A DNA stretch of 64,000 nucleotides from Chaenocephalus aceratus (Eukaryota > Chordata > Actinopteri > Perciformes > Channichthyidae): positions 18,120,299 to 18,184,298 of the forward strand of contig CM043791.1 in NCBI GenBank assembly GCA_023974075.1, read 5' to 3'. Below are positions 16,528 through 28,323 of the stretch, one piece after another; the stretch's first letter is position 1, and every line of letters starts with the position of its first letter. The translations under genes were made by a program, and so were the position numbers. The notes under the pieces were generated by a model that did no database searches, had not been told where the DNA came from, and was given only the letters and a program-made list of their open reading frames with translations.

Positions 16528-19500
16528 ATGGAGACCGTAAACGCTGGACAAATGATGAGTTTAGCAGCTCTACAGAGACAGGACCCATACATAAACAAAC
16601 TGCTGGATGTTACCGGACAGGTGGCTCTCTACAACTTCAACTCCAAAGCCAACGAATGGGTACGTTTGTTAGAAGACCTTCACATTTGTGCTAAGTATTA
16701 TTTAGCATGCTAATGCTAGCTCCTTGAGAAAAAAACATTGGGAAATACGCTAGTATTTGTCAAGATTCGACTTATTGACATGTGTTCACAAAATATCTGG
16801 ATAGTGTTTTAGTATTCTGTGTCTGTTAACATTGAGTTTTCGTTACTAAGTTGGTGTTACATAAGCAAAGTGAAGCCACAGACAGTCAGCAAGTTTTTTA
16901 TTAGCAATTGTTGTTTTCCACACCTAACGTCCCTTTTTATAATTTAAGGAGAAGACCGAAATCGAAGGCACCCTGTTTGTTTATGCAAGGTGAGAATATG
17001 AAGTGTTTGGTAATGTTAATAATTTAAGGCTCTATTTGAAGGTTGTTTACTTGTTCAGAGTTACGTCGCACTGCCAGTTGACGTAACTGTATAGGCCGCA
17101 GCCTGTAAACAAACATTTAAAGATGTTCATTATATACAACATCTCGTTTCCTTTTCATTTTTTCTTCTCATTACAACCTGCTGCACAATTGTTGTCTCCC
17201 TTATATTTTAAATGTCCATAGTTTCATAAATGTATACTATGTCATGACGTTCGTTCCTACTTATTCAATTAGTTCAACTAAAAATAAACATCCTCTAGTA
17301 ACTTATGGTAACGTTGTTTTAAAATATGTTAATATAAAATAACACATTACTTTTATTTAGATTAAACTAAATGATTGATAAATAAATACAAAAATACCTG
17401 TATGTCACTGTTCTTTATCCCTATTCATGCTTTTGTTTCAAAATGTACATCATTTGTAATAGTCGTGTAATCATTTCTATGTGTTTACTGTTCTTTTCAA
17501 TATTATTTTTTGTCAGTACTTCAAAATAGTTTGCTAGTGTTTGGTCATGGAAAAGTCTTTAAGTGAAAAACAGATTGTGAAGCTTTTACTAAGTAGAGTG
17601 AACTTAATATGGAGGTGGTTGTTGTGTGTCATCTCAAAGTGTTTGCTATCCCTGTGCGTCTCTAAGGTCTGCCACGCCTCACCATGGCTTCACCATCATG
17701 AACCGACTGAGCACAGAGAACCTGGTGGAGCCGATCAACAAAGACCTGGAGTTCCAGCTGCAGGATCCCTTTCTGCTCTATAGGAATGGCAACTGTGAGT
17801 ATTTTGTAGAAGGGAAGTTATCATACTGTAAACAGTTTGCTGTATACAGTACAGATATATTTCGGTGTCAGGGCCGACTGAAATGAGATGTAATGCCAGA
17901 TTATTATTATTTAAATTCAATTTGCAGAGATGTAGGTCAACCTCAGCCCATTCTAATGCCTGATGCATTTTCAAATCTGCAATATGTGAAATGTTTAAAT
18001 TGAAGAAGGCCCAAGGGCAGAAAAGCCATTGGAGATTAAGATCGATGAAAAGCCAGTGTGCTACTTTGACGAGTTCTTCCGTGATCAGCTCTCTTTTTGT
18101 TTAGAGGGCAAAAATACAACCCCTGGTGTGGCGTTTTTATTTTCCTAAAATAGTGTGAAAATCTTGTGGATTCCTGTGGGAAAATTGCTTCTGAGATGCA
18201 GAATCTGTTTTTGCTCAACTACTATCAACAACTGCCGTACGACAGAAGATTCTGTCAAAGAAATGTCCACTCTTTGCACACTTGACCAGTAGACAGCTGT
18301 GTATCTGACATTCAGTATCATACATTAGGGCTGCACGGTATTGAAAAAAAACTGACATTGCGATATATATTTGTTTCCCCTGTGATATATATTGCGGTTT
18401 TTTAACTATATTTAACCGGATGAAGATTTTAGTCACGGACCGTCTGGATCTTAACTGGTTGACTCATCATACCTTAAGTTATGATCTAACATGTCATGAT
18501 AATGCATGCTGCTTACCCTCAAATAAGGGCGTTCATCTGTGAATGAAGACGAGAAGAACCTTTTTGTATCCAAAATAGTCCAGATGGCAGATGTTGCTTT
18601 TATTTTTGGAAGTAAATCTTCATTCTCGCCGGTATTGTCCTCCTGTGCCTCGCTCATTTTTTACCGGTGTTTTGATGGTCTGCAAACTAGCGGGGCGGGG
18701 CCTGCTGTGATCTGATCAAGAATGATTGTGATTGGTGGTTTTGCTGTGCATGCAGAGCCTGCATGTCACTCACTCAAGTACCCTGACATGAGCGCCACGC
18801 ACGTTTTCCTTTAGTAGCAAGCACCAACATAATTGTAACATGACGTGTTTGAGTTAATTTACCTACTTAATATCGCACGTCCCTGCGATGCGAATATCGC
18901 GGTTATCGCCATGACACGATATATCGTTCAGCCCTATCATACATGCACAAGTATGGAACAACATAATGTTACCTCTGAAGATGCTGAAGAAACAACTCCT
19001 CAAAGTTTCTGGAACATCTCCTTTCCCTTTTGCTTGAAGTCATAATGGCGTCTTGGAGTCACGTGTATCAAGAAATCTTCTTCTAAAGAGATTTTTCCAC
19101 TCATGGCCTCACTCAGGCCGACCAGGGTGGCAACACTTTTAGCGTTGTTTGGTTAAAGTCATATCATTCTGCACTAAGGCAAAAACCAAAAAGATTTATC
19201 ATCAAAACTGACTACTCCTTGAACTATATTTAATTACAAGTTGTCTTTTTTTGCTGCAAACAATTCCTTCTGAGAATTGTGCAGGGATGAGGCGAAAATA
19301 AAAGGGATGAAATTCCTCAGATCTTGAGAAAGTAGCTGACGGCGCTGCCACCGAGGTAATCTATTAGCAGTCTGACCAGGAGCTTCATCAATGCCACAAA
19401 TAAGGAGTTAGACTCTTTCCCCATTTGTTTGCTTATGAGAAAAATAACATGGCCAGGGTCAACGTCAAAGTGGACTGCTCCCCTTTCGGACTCGGTTTGC

Positions 19501-20925
19501 CCATCAGCCTGCCTGGAATGGAAGACATGATGCGATGTCCCGTTAGTAATCAGACCAGAGCAGCTTCTCCGGGAGCTTCACTCGAGTCCAAGTGCTGTCA
19601 GCATTTTAGTTCCTTCGAGGTGGTTGAGTTGCTGATCGATACAGCTGCTTGCTTGACTATATTCCTTGGCTGCTTCTGGAAATAAATTGGAGTATATTCC
19701 CACTGATGGTGTCCTCTTCTGGTTTGGACTTCTTGTGTAGTTCTTTGTTTCTTTCAGTCCATTAGTGCTAATTAGTAATGCAACATACTCACTGAGGATC
19801 CTTTTTTCAGTAGATCAGCATGTGGTATCTGTCTCTGTGACAGGCTCCTGCAAAGGTCTGTTTGTTTGTTGTATAGATCCCTCGAGAAAAAATACTTCAA
19901 GATGGCTCTACTCCTCCCTATGAATGGGTAGTGTGAAGAAGTAGCGATAGAGGTTGAGCGTGAGAAAGACAGAAGTTTGACACGAGTCCAGCAAAGAGAA
20001 GAGGGATTCTTCAGAGAGATGTTGATATTTATGGGTTACTTGTGGCGTGTTTCTTCTCTGAGTCCTGGTGAACTCGCTGTCTGAGGTGTAGCAAGTGTAC
20101 ACGAACTTGGAGAGACCACACCTGTTTACAACTCTCCATCCAGGTTGCCCTCGGCAGCAGGAGATGCCACAGGGAGGCAAACACTCAGGTTGCTGAGTTA
20201 CCATCTCTCAAGAGACCTTGATATGCCAGTAGATCATCACACACACAAGCAATGTAAAAAGTGTTTATTTTTCAACTTGGTAGAATGAGTTATTGTTTAA
20301 ATACAAATGAATATGAACATATACAGTCGGCCTTAGCAATAACTCTATATTATCATTAAGGCTTAGAGTCTATTTGTTTAGTTTTTTTGTCATTTGAAAT
20401 AAGCATGATTTCCATTGGGTTTTGAACCTTTGCTAATTGTTACTGGTACATTTTAGTCCTTGCATTGAGGGTATTTTTGTAAACTAATGTTGTCTCCATA
20501 TTTCAAAGTATATTACTGCTAGTCTAATGTAATGCTGCCTCTGCTCCATACTGTAATATACAATATTCATTTTCTTGTGGTGGGGATCTACAGTATTTGG
20601 TTTTATGACAAGAGGGACTGTCAACGCATCGCCCAATTAATGGTCAAGTGAGTATCCAGACATGTGTATATTGTATCTGAGTTTAGATGAAATAGAGCTC
20701 TTAATAGTCTAAGATAATTATTTAATAGAGCAAATAACAGTTGGATGTTTAGACTACATGTGCCATTATGCTCCCCCAGGATTGTGAAACAGGAGGCGGA
20801 ACACGCCCGGAGAGAGTCTCCAGAGAGGGCCGCGCCGGAGAGGAGCAACGGGGTCGCAGAGCCGCGGCCCATCGACATCCTGGAGCTGCTCAGCAAAGCC
20901 AAGGAGGAGTACCAGAGAGTGAGGA

Positions 20926-20987
<62 letters not shown>

Positions 20988-23900
20988 AACATGTTATCCA
21001 GGTTCTTTATTTCAAATCAAATCCAGGGATGACGTCTGAATGTGTGAGTGTGTCCATTTAATTATATTTATTATCTGGTTCTTTTTGAAAAAGAAAAAGT
21101 ACTCTAACTAAATGCGTGTGTGATGCAGGCTCAGGTGAGTGAAACCGATGTGTCTGCAGAGCTCAACCTGAAAGCAGCTTTCACCGCCGCAGAGCAGAGC
21201 ACACCGAAGGCTGAGAAGGTACAGACGTTACACCAACATGTATGCAAAGCTCTGGTGTGTATTAATGTGTGTCTTCCTGTGAGCCCCGACATACGGAGAA
21301 TCTGGAGGATAACAAAAAGAGAGGGTGCATGTTTTCCTCTCGGGTGCCGGACTTTAAAAAAACAATTGAGTTTGAAAAAGATCCCTTTTTTTCGGAGCAG
21401 AAAGAAAGCTTTTTTTTCATATATATACATAGGGATTCAACAAAGACGCTTAGCACTTCCTCTTGTTACATTCAAACTGCACTAAACTGGAACATTTCAA
21501 TATCACGGATATATAATTTAAGACATATCTGGCTCTTATTTGGATATATCTCCTAGCTAGGAAATCTCCTAGCAGCTTAGGAGATTTCTTCTCCGATGCT
21601 GAAGAAATCTAAATTTTTCTGCTGTTATTAGAAAACATATAACTTACCCCTAAGCCATTTGAGTGCCCCTTTTTTCCCTCCCCATATGATTTATATTTAA
21701 ATTAATCAATAAATTGCTTTATGGCAAAGTACTCATTTTGATGTTTTAAAGAGAGGGAAGCGGCAGGTTCCCCCCTGCTGAGTTTCAGCATTTCTCTGCA
21801 TGTTTGTTTCTCCCCACCGCTCTCAGATGTGTTCTCTCCCCCCCCAGAGCTCTCATACGATGGTGAAGCAGATCACAGTTGAGGAGCTCTTTGGCTCGTC
21901 CCTCCCTAAGGGCCCCTCTCTACCCATAATGCCCACACAGAACTCCAGCACTGCTTCCAGTGACCCCTCCACTGCCTACCTCCAGAACCAGCCTTACCCC
22001 ACTCCAGCCCTCCAGACCCCGCTCTTCCCTCCCCATCACTCATCCCAGGACCCTGCGTCAGGTCAGCGGCACCAGGTCCCCGGCCTGCTCCCAGCTCCGT
22101 ACGCACTGCAGCCCGGCTCTGTTTTCCAGTCGCGGTCCCCAGGTCGGACCCCCAGCCGCGGTGCTCAGTGTCCCCCCTCATGGTGGTTCCAGCCGGCCCA
22201 GAGCCTCACGCTGCACCATCAGCACCTCCTACGGCGTATTTGGGACAAGACATGCTCGCCACCCTCAAAGCGGCGGTGCCCTTGGTGAATCATGACCTCC
22301 ACAAACCCATCCTGGCACCCAACTTCCTGCCAAACAGGCTGTTCACCCCCCACAGCTTCCAGGAGCCCGCGGTGAGACCCTCCCTCCAGCACAGCAAGGA
22401 GATAGATGTCTTCTCTCAGCCTCCAAACCTGATCAAACCCATGTCGGTGAGTTCAACGAGATTCTTAACAGCTGTTTTTGTGAATCCGTTTGCTGACCTC
22501 AGCGTCTTGTCTGTTGTTATATACTCCATCCAATGATATAATCAAGTATACTGTTCTTATGTCATAACTCCTTTTATGTTTCCATTCTCAGGCTGTCCCC
22601 ATGAGTCCTGGTTTCGCTGTTCCAGGGCCTGCCTTTTCTTTGCTTCTCTCCCCCAGCGCCTTCCAGCAGTCCTTCAGTCAGACGTCAGCAGCATCAGCGG
22701 CCCCCCCTGCCCCCTCCGAGCAGGCAGTCTGCAGCAAAACACAGCTACAGGACACTCTGATACACCTCATCAAGGTACATAAGGGGAATACGACACGTAA
22801 AAAAGTGGTACTGTCGTCATCAGAGTTCCCGTTAGAATATTTTTCCGCCGGTCAACATGTCCGTTAAAGTTTAAATCTTCCGGACAAAATGTGAAAAGTG
22901 CCGGTCAAAGGTCTTCTTTGTTATTTATTGAGCTTTAAAACAAATTGATATGATTCGATATTAAACAAACTAACTATAGTAGATGAACTATTCAAAAGTG
23001 TACAGTAACTTACAATAACACGGGAATGATAAACGGAGCGCTCTCCCTCTCCTGACAGCCCGTCAGTCTCATGCAGCTCAGTAATGAGTGACCCGACAGT
23101 AAAACTAAACATATCTATAACTAGTTACGTTAGTTTGAGAGGTAATTAAAATAGCTACGTGTGATATTCTAACCTGAAGAGTGTGTTTTGTCCGCTCACC
23201 GCTGCAGGTGATCATGCAGAGCTGCGTGTCGACTCGTCAGCAGCAGCTGATCTCTCTCTCCCGTCAGATTAGACTTCACTCGCGTTTATCTCCATATCGA
23301 TCAGATCCAGCTAGTTCTAGCTAATGATAGGACTACCTGCTTATTAAAAGACAACTACACAATAAGTGTCGCTATGCAAGCGGGTGAGGCCGCAAAGTAT
23401 AGCGCAGCATTATGCATTTGTTTACATGCCCACCAGAACCCCGAGGCATTACCAACAGATCAACGCACAATCAACCCATACAGGACATCTCTTTCTCCAC
23501 ATTACGTGTTAGACATTAGAGTTGACTAATCTTGTCTGTCACATAAGTGGCGCAACTGAAGCGGTATTGCGCTAAAGGGAAATTATTTTGACCGGACACT
23601 TTGCCCGAGAGATTTAGATTTGCCGGTCTTCAGCATATTTTACCGGTCATAGTCCGGTAATTACCGGCTAACGGGAACTCTGGTCGTCATATTGAAGTGG
23701 AAAAAACTCTAAGCTGTTTACTATTACCATACCATTATTATTTCAAATTAAAGACTATAGTTGCAAAACATTCTGTGCTCCAGAGCATGAGATCTCTGAT
23801 AGTTTGGGAACTTTCAGGACAGACAGTTACTGATTGGTCAAACACAAACAAACCATGCGGCAGCTACATAAATATTCACAACGAAAAAAAGTAAAGAGTA

Positions 23901-24415
23901 CAATAAAAATGAAAGTGCACATTTCTTGGTATTTATTAAGCCTGATTACAAACTAAGTTTAAAAATATAGTTTAACATGTTTTGCAAATATAAAATAAAA
24001 TGCAAATTATTTCAGGAACTTTTTGGTCTGAAATGGACTATTTGAGTTTTAGAGCGATCTGTAAATCTGATGTAATATTGTTGAGTTGCAGTAGAATTTT
24101 TATTTCTATTTTGAGAAATGCAATGGCAACTTTTTGCTGAAAAAAGGGTTCCAAAGAAATCAATTGACGACATCATGAGATATAATCCTGAGTTACAGGG
24201 ATTCTGATTCTGAAAAGGGATTGTGCTGTTAATGTTTTATTTTAAAAGCCTTTTAAACAGTTTAGACATACAAAAACAGTTTATCACTGTCATCTTAAAT
24301 TGAATTCCTCCCTCGTCTCCTTTTTCCCTTGTAGAGCGACCCAGACTTCCTCAGTGCGATTCATGATGCGTACCTGCAGAGTGTGTCCAAGGACTTCAGC
24401 AACATGAAGCTATAG
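16528..24415 (+). CDS. dcp1a: mRNA-decapping enzyme 1A (Dcp1a), nine coding exons
   Basis: Dcp1 activates Dcp2 to remove the 5' cap of mRNAs in cytoplasmic P-bodies. Coding exons: 16528-16659, 16949-16989, 17667-17794, 20581-20647, 20780-20918, 21129-21218, 21848-22446, 22592-22774 and 24335-24415 (TAG). Exons 1-4 form the EVH1 domain (SLAALQRQDPYINKLLDVTG, VALYNFNSKANEW, FVYAR, FLLYRNGN, IYSIWFYDKRDC). Exon 5 carries the conserved RPIDILELLSKAKEEY motif and exon 7 the VEELFGSSLPK motif. Exons 8-9 form the C-terminal trimerisation domain (TQLQDTLIHLIK, DFLSAIHDAYLQ). All junction phases agree, with two exceptions. Exon 4 is preceded by GG instead of AG, and exon 7 changes frame internally, so it needs +1 nt or removal of a 68-bp intron. 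The expected product is about 463-486 residues. Adjacency to tkt and cacna1d favours Dcp1a over Dcp1b. Confidence 0.95.
17795..20580 (+). other. dcp1a intron 3
   Basis: A 2.8-kb intron with donor GTGAGT and the non-canonical end TTTCTTGTGG. It contains the hAT element at 18326-18936. The remainder (18945-20570) shows no recognised exon, RNA or repeat. Confidence 0.75.
18326..18936 (-). mobile_element. hAT-superfamily deletion derivative with 8-bp target duplication
   Basis: Ends TAGGGCTG and CAGCCCTA are flanked by a perfect 8-bp target-site duplication TCATACAT (18318-18325 and 18937-18944), diagnostic of hAT. The inverted repeats continue as imperfect ATATCG-rich sequence. On the minus strand, 18657-18451 encodes a fragment starting MSEAQEDNTGENEDLLPKIK and TSAIWTILD, which resembles the start of the BED-type zinc finger of hAT transposases. 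The catalytic part is absent, so the copy is non-autonomous. Confidence 0.88.
20571..20592 (+). other. dcp1a: Non-canonical GG acceptor before dcp1a exon 4
   Basis: Exon 3 ends with the first base of a Leu codon, and the mammalian gene has its intron at the same place. The frame requires exon 4 to start at 20581 (TG GGG ATC TAC), but the intron ends ...TTCTTGTGG (20579-20580 = GG). The nearest AG (20591-20592) gives the wrong frame and an early stop. A one-base longer alternative reading (TG acceptor after TTTTCTTG) is also in frame. Confidence 0.7.
20927..20981 (+). repeat. (AC)n microsatellite at the start of dcp1a intron 5
   Basis: The repeat starts within 10 bp of the exon 5 donor (GTGAGG). 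Intron 5 is only 210 bp, so the repeat makes up about a quarter of it. Confidence 0.95.
21219..21847 (+). other. dcp1a intron 6
   Basis: 629 bp ending in a C-rich polypyrimidine tract and CAG. Nothing else recognised. Confidence 0.8.
22062..22129 (+). other. dcp1a: Possible 68-bp mini-intron inside dcp1a exon 7, or site of a frame break
   Basis: The frame entering exon 7 (VEELFGSSLPK) ends in a stop at 22288, while a different frame carries the downstream sequence (GQDMLATLKAAVPLVNHD). Splicing GTCAGC...TTTTCCAG (22062-22129) switches exactly to the second frame. So does one missing C in the C-run at 22172-22177. The sequence alone cannot decide between these. Confidence 0.5.
22775..24334 (+). 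other. dcp1a intron 8
   Basis: A 1.56-kb intron that contains the hAT element at 22821-23682. The other 700 bp is A/T-rich with nothing recognised. Confidence 0.8.
22821..23682. mobile_element. Non-autonomous hAT element with 8-bp target duplication
   Basis: Terminal inverted repeats CAGAGTTCCCGTTAG (22821) and CTAACGGGAACTCTG (ending 23682) are flanked by a perfect 8-bp duplication GTCGTCAT (22813-22820 and 23683-23690). CCGG-rich subterminal motifs (CCGGTCA, TTACCGG) recur at both ends. No transposase remnant was recognised in the 862 bp. Confidence 0.9.
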
Positions 24416-26220
24416 TCTCCTCAGCCATCACCACTGTCCCTCTCACAGACCTTGAGGAATCCACGATGAAACGGGAGCTAAAGGAAGAGAAGCTAACAGG
24501 TTGTCCACACACTGCACATCGCACAGCGGCCATTAAGCCCTCTGCTCCTGACTCTGAACTCTGATGCTTTCCCCCGTTGGCTTGGATCAGTTTACTGCCT
24601 GTTTATTCAAACTGAACTCATGTGGAAGATAACGTTGAGATATAACGTCCCAGTGTGGCCTTGACTTTTCATTTCAACTTTGTAAATGTGATCCAACAGT
24701 CGACCGCTCACTGGTGAAGTGAAGCTGCGGACGCGACCACAGTGGAGCGAACCATTTTTCATTTGACCTTGGGAAGGATGATTTGGCAGCTTGAACATTA
24801 TGGAGATCACAGACAAACTGTCCCACTGTGGCGTTAAAAAGGACGACTCTCTTTCCCTTTGTCCCTTATTGAACTTTCTCCTTCAGAGTAATGCTGCCAT
24901 CTCCTTTACTGTGGCAATTTGTCTTTGTCAGTGTTTCATAAAAAGGAGGAGATTGTAGAGGAATATCTTTTCAACCATGGTCCGAGGAAGATAAAAAAAG
25001 TTTTTGTCTGGAGAAGCACTTTCTGCTCACTCTCATATTCAGTTCCTCTTAAAGACAAAGAGACGAACGCACAAACCAGCTTCTTTGCTGCCTTTCCTTT
25101 CTCCACATGTCCCCATTCCTTGCTCTTTCTCCTCGTCTCTCCTCCACCCTCTGAGCTCAGTGCGTCATGTCTCGGAGGGGAGCGTGCAATAAACGACAGT
25201 CACGATGCCTTTAGGGAAACCAGCATTTGGGGATACTTTAGCAAGGTACGGTAGAGCTCAATGTATCTGAACCTCTGAGTTCTGGTTGCGCAACAACTTA
25301 AATGAGGAAACATTTGCAATTGGTTTATGAATATTGTTTGCATTCACACCTTAATATTTAATTTCCTAAAGAAATAGAAGGCTGATATGCTTCTGATAGC
25401 TTCAGTATGATTCAACCAGTTTCTGCTAATAATCCAAGAATTATATAATCATTCATGTTTCGAGATTTATTTTTCGAGAGCGCAGTTACTTCACAAAGAC
25501 TTGAAGACAAAAATATTAGTGGTGACATGTCTTTTTTCTTGCAGTATAATACTACTGCAGCACAGAAACGTAGGTAGGCCCTACAGACGCAGTGGGAACA
25601 GGAAGTTGAGTGGTTTTTGAACAAAGACAGCTGAAACTATACATCAGAAAAAATCAGCTCAAAGATTAAGAGGAAAATGTTTTGTGTGACTTGTGGGCAT
25701 TTTTGAACTGATCACTAACAGGTTTCCTTTTCCATGTTGTTTAATATTCAGCATGAACAAGACCATTTAAACAGTCAGTAAAAGCACGAATATTTAGTCT
25801 TGTTTTCCTCTGTCCTGAATATTTAGGTTGACCGCTACATGATTTCAGTACCAGCTGTTAACTATGTGTTCTTTTGTTTGCAAATCAAGACTCAAAGTAC
25901 AAGGGCGCAAAATCAAATAATGTGAATACTTATTTGCCCCGTTATCATTTTCATTTCAGAAGAAATCTTGCCAACACATCTGGCATGTGTTGGGTAAATA
26001 AACGTGCACAGGACGAATGATTGAAATGTCGATTTTTTTTTTTAATCCCGGTCAGATATTAAGATTTTAAGGCTATTTTATGCTTTGCTATAGTTTATCT
26101 TATTGGCCAGATATATGACTTTGGGAAAGTCTTTGCAAATCATATACATTTTTCCAAGAGTGTTGCAACTGTATATCATTTTGACTATTTTGTGATAATA
26201 AAGAACTGAACATAGATGCC
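24416..26220 (+). terminator. dcp1a: dcp1a 3' UTR with two polyadenylation signals
   Basis: AATAAA at 25188-25193 and again at 26197-26202, the latter followed by a T/G-rich element. The span between the stop and the signals has no convincing ORF. Confidence 0.65.
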
Positions 26221-28211
26221 TGTGTTTTTTGTTTGCCACAGTTGCAAAAAGAAGCTTAAAACAAAAAATGTATTGTGATCCTTAATTTTTGTGTTGAGTT
26301 TTAAACAAATTAATGAATTTTGTGACTAAACATTTACGTTTTCCAAAGGTTATTTCTATTTTATCGTTTGTTCCAGTGAGTTTTGTAATACAGCAAAACT
26401 CACTGTCGCTTTGGGACAGAGGGTTTCTTATACTTCGTGTTTTTCAGTACAGGACAATGATGCAGTTTGTTTGCTCTGACCACCAGATGTCACTAGGTGC
26501 ACACTGTTCTACAGTTTTCACACTGAACATTACATTGTTATCAGTTGGTATCAGGCCCATGCAGCGTTTATTTCACCAGATACCATAATCTGCTATCTGT
26601 TCTGGTTCTAAGCGACCAGACCAGAAGCTGTTATCCACTGCTGTAAACACCACGTCAAACCTCAACAAACACCTGCAAAGAACACATGTTTTTTTGTTTA
26701 TATCACGGAGTCTGTTCTTCTCTCTGTCTTCCGGTTATTGCCTGGTTTGAATGACAAATACACACTACCCCGCCGCCTGCTGGTAAGGAAAGTTATTGCC
26801 ACTTACGCATGCGCAGTTCGTACGTGCTCGGCGAGTAAAGTAACGAGTTACTTTATGTAGATAGTAACGAAGTAGTGTAATATATTACTTTTTTTTAAGT
26901 AATATGTAATATATTACATTTTTTTAGTAACGACCCCATCTCTGGAGTTGGTGTTCTCTGTCTGGTTTAAATTAGTGTGTTGCTGCTTTGATGAAGCCTA
27001 ATTTGATAAAGTTTCAAATTAATTTCTGAAATATTTCGTTAATAAATATTTCATGAGTAATATTGTTTTTATTTGGTAAATAATTATGCACATTTACATG
27101 ATATGAGTTATAACGCGTGTTATAAGGGCTATTTTGCACAATAGGTGTGCCTTGAGATTTTACTTGTCCTTTGGGAACCACTGTACCTAGCATGAAAAAT
27201 ACATCACAGTCCTCTAAAATGAACCTTTCAATAACTGTAAATTCTACAATCCATCTATCTGTGTGACTACTCACCTGAATGTCATGTGAGTGCCTGTTCA
27301 GGAGGAGCTCTACTGCAGCTAATCAGCTCAAATGTCATTAAGGTAAGATTAATGTTATTAAGGTAAGATTTGCGATCCTTCCTGTTGCATGTCACCCTTC
27401 CTTCCTCTATCACGTAAATGCTGTAGCGTCACAGGGCAGGTACACTTAATTGTTTAAATGGATTGTATCCCACTTAGTTGTATCTGATATGTGTAATGTT
27501 TTCCCTTCCAACTTTTATTAATGTCAATAACACCGCATTTCAGCTGATTTCCGGAACCTATTTGGAAAATCCTCATATTTATTTCAAAGACATTATTAAT
27601 TGTTCCATGGTGATGGAAGTTTGTGACAGATAGTGACTGAATGTAAAGATAAACTAAAATACCGATAAATTACATTATACATTTTGAACTATATAATTTC
27701 ATTATACCAGCTCTTTGAGAACAGTTAATCTTGAAATGCAACATTGCAACTGTAGGCTAGTGCTTTCCTTGATATGTTTTCCGTTTATTTTCACTCTTCT
27801 GCCTATGTCTTCACTGTGTCATCATCATCATCATCAGATACAATATGGAGCTGTATATGTTGAACCTGAGCGTCCCTGACTGTGTGAGCGTGCACCTGCT
27901 CGTGAGAGTGTGCGTGTGGCCTGGTCTCAGCCCAAAGCCCTCCCACTGTTCATGTGCTCAGCGTGCCAGTTTGAGTAACCGTGTGCTGCTTTTAGCCCCA
28001 GATTAGCCACATTCAAAGGCTTGCTTGCGGACACGCCCCCCTCCTGCTCCCCGTCTGTCAGGTTCAAAACCCCTGCCCTCTTTTTAACCCCTGCCACTGT
28101 CCGCTACACACCCCCATCGCCTCTGTTCTCGTGACAACAGACCGGGGACTTTTAACTCTTTAACTTAATTTGTGTGTACGTGTGTGCTTCTTTCTACGTT
28201 GCATCGGCCAG
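26221..28211. other. Intergenic region between dcp1a and tkt, with tkt promoter at the right end
   Basis: A degraded repeat lies at about 26820-26945 (AGTAACGAGTTACTTT and repeated AATATATTAC), resembling the ends of common fish hAT-type MITEs. A short tandem duplication ATTAAGGTAAGATT is at 27338-27371. GC-box-like CACGCCCCCCTCC near 28032 and G/C-rich sequence up to 28190 mark the probable tkt promoter. Confidence 0.5.
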
Positions 28212-28323
28212 ATGGAAGGACTACCATAAAACCAGACCAGCAGACGGTGCAAGCGCTTCCGGAACATTCGCGAACCCGGCTCCGGATCAACTCCATCAAA
28301 GCGACAACTGCAGCTGGCAGCGG
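28212..28323 (+). other. tkt: tkt exon 1 with five apparent single-base insertions
   Basis: From ATG at 28212 the frame meets TAA after five codons, yet frame switches recover the expected transketolase N-terminus: DYHK, then [10 protein letters not shown], then [16 protein letters not shown]. The exon is 112 nt, against 107 expected from human exon 1 (35 codons plus GG). The five extra bases fall at GAAGG, TAAAAC, CTTCC, ATTCG and ACCCG. Four of the five are homopolymer extensions. The donor GGGTAAGAG and exit phase are normal. Confidence 0.75.

Noticed and set aside
21960..22295. Alternative-frame ORF over dcp1a exon 7
   Set aside because: It lacks any Dcp1 motif. The two other frames carry the conserved blocks before and after the frame break.
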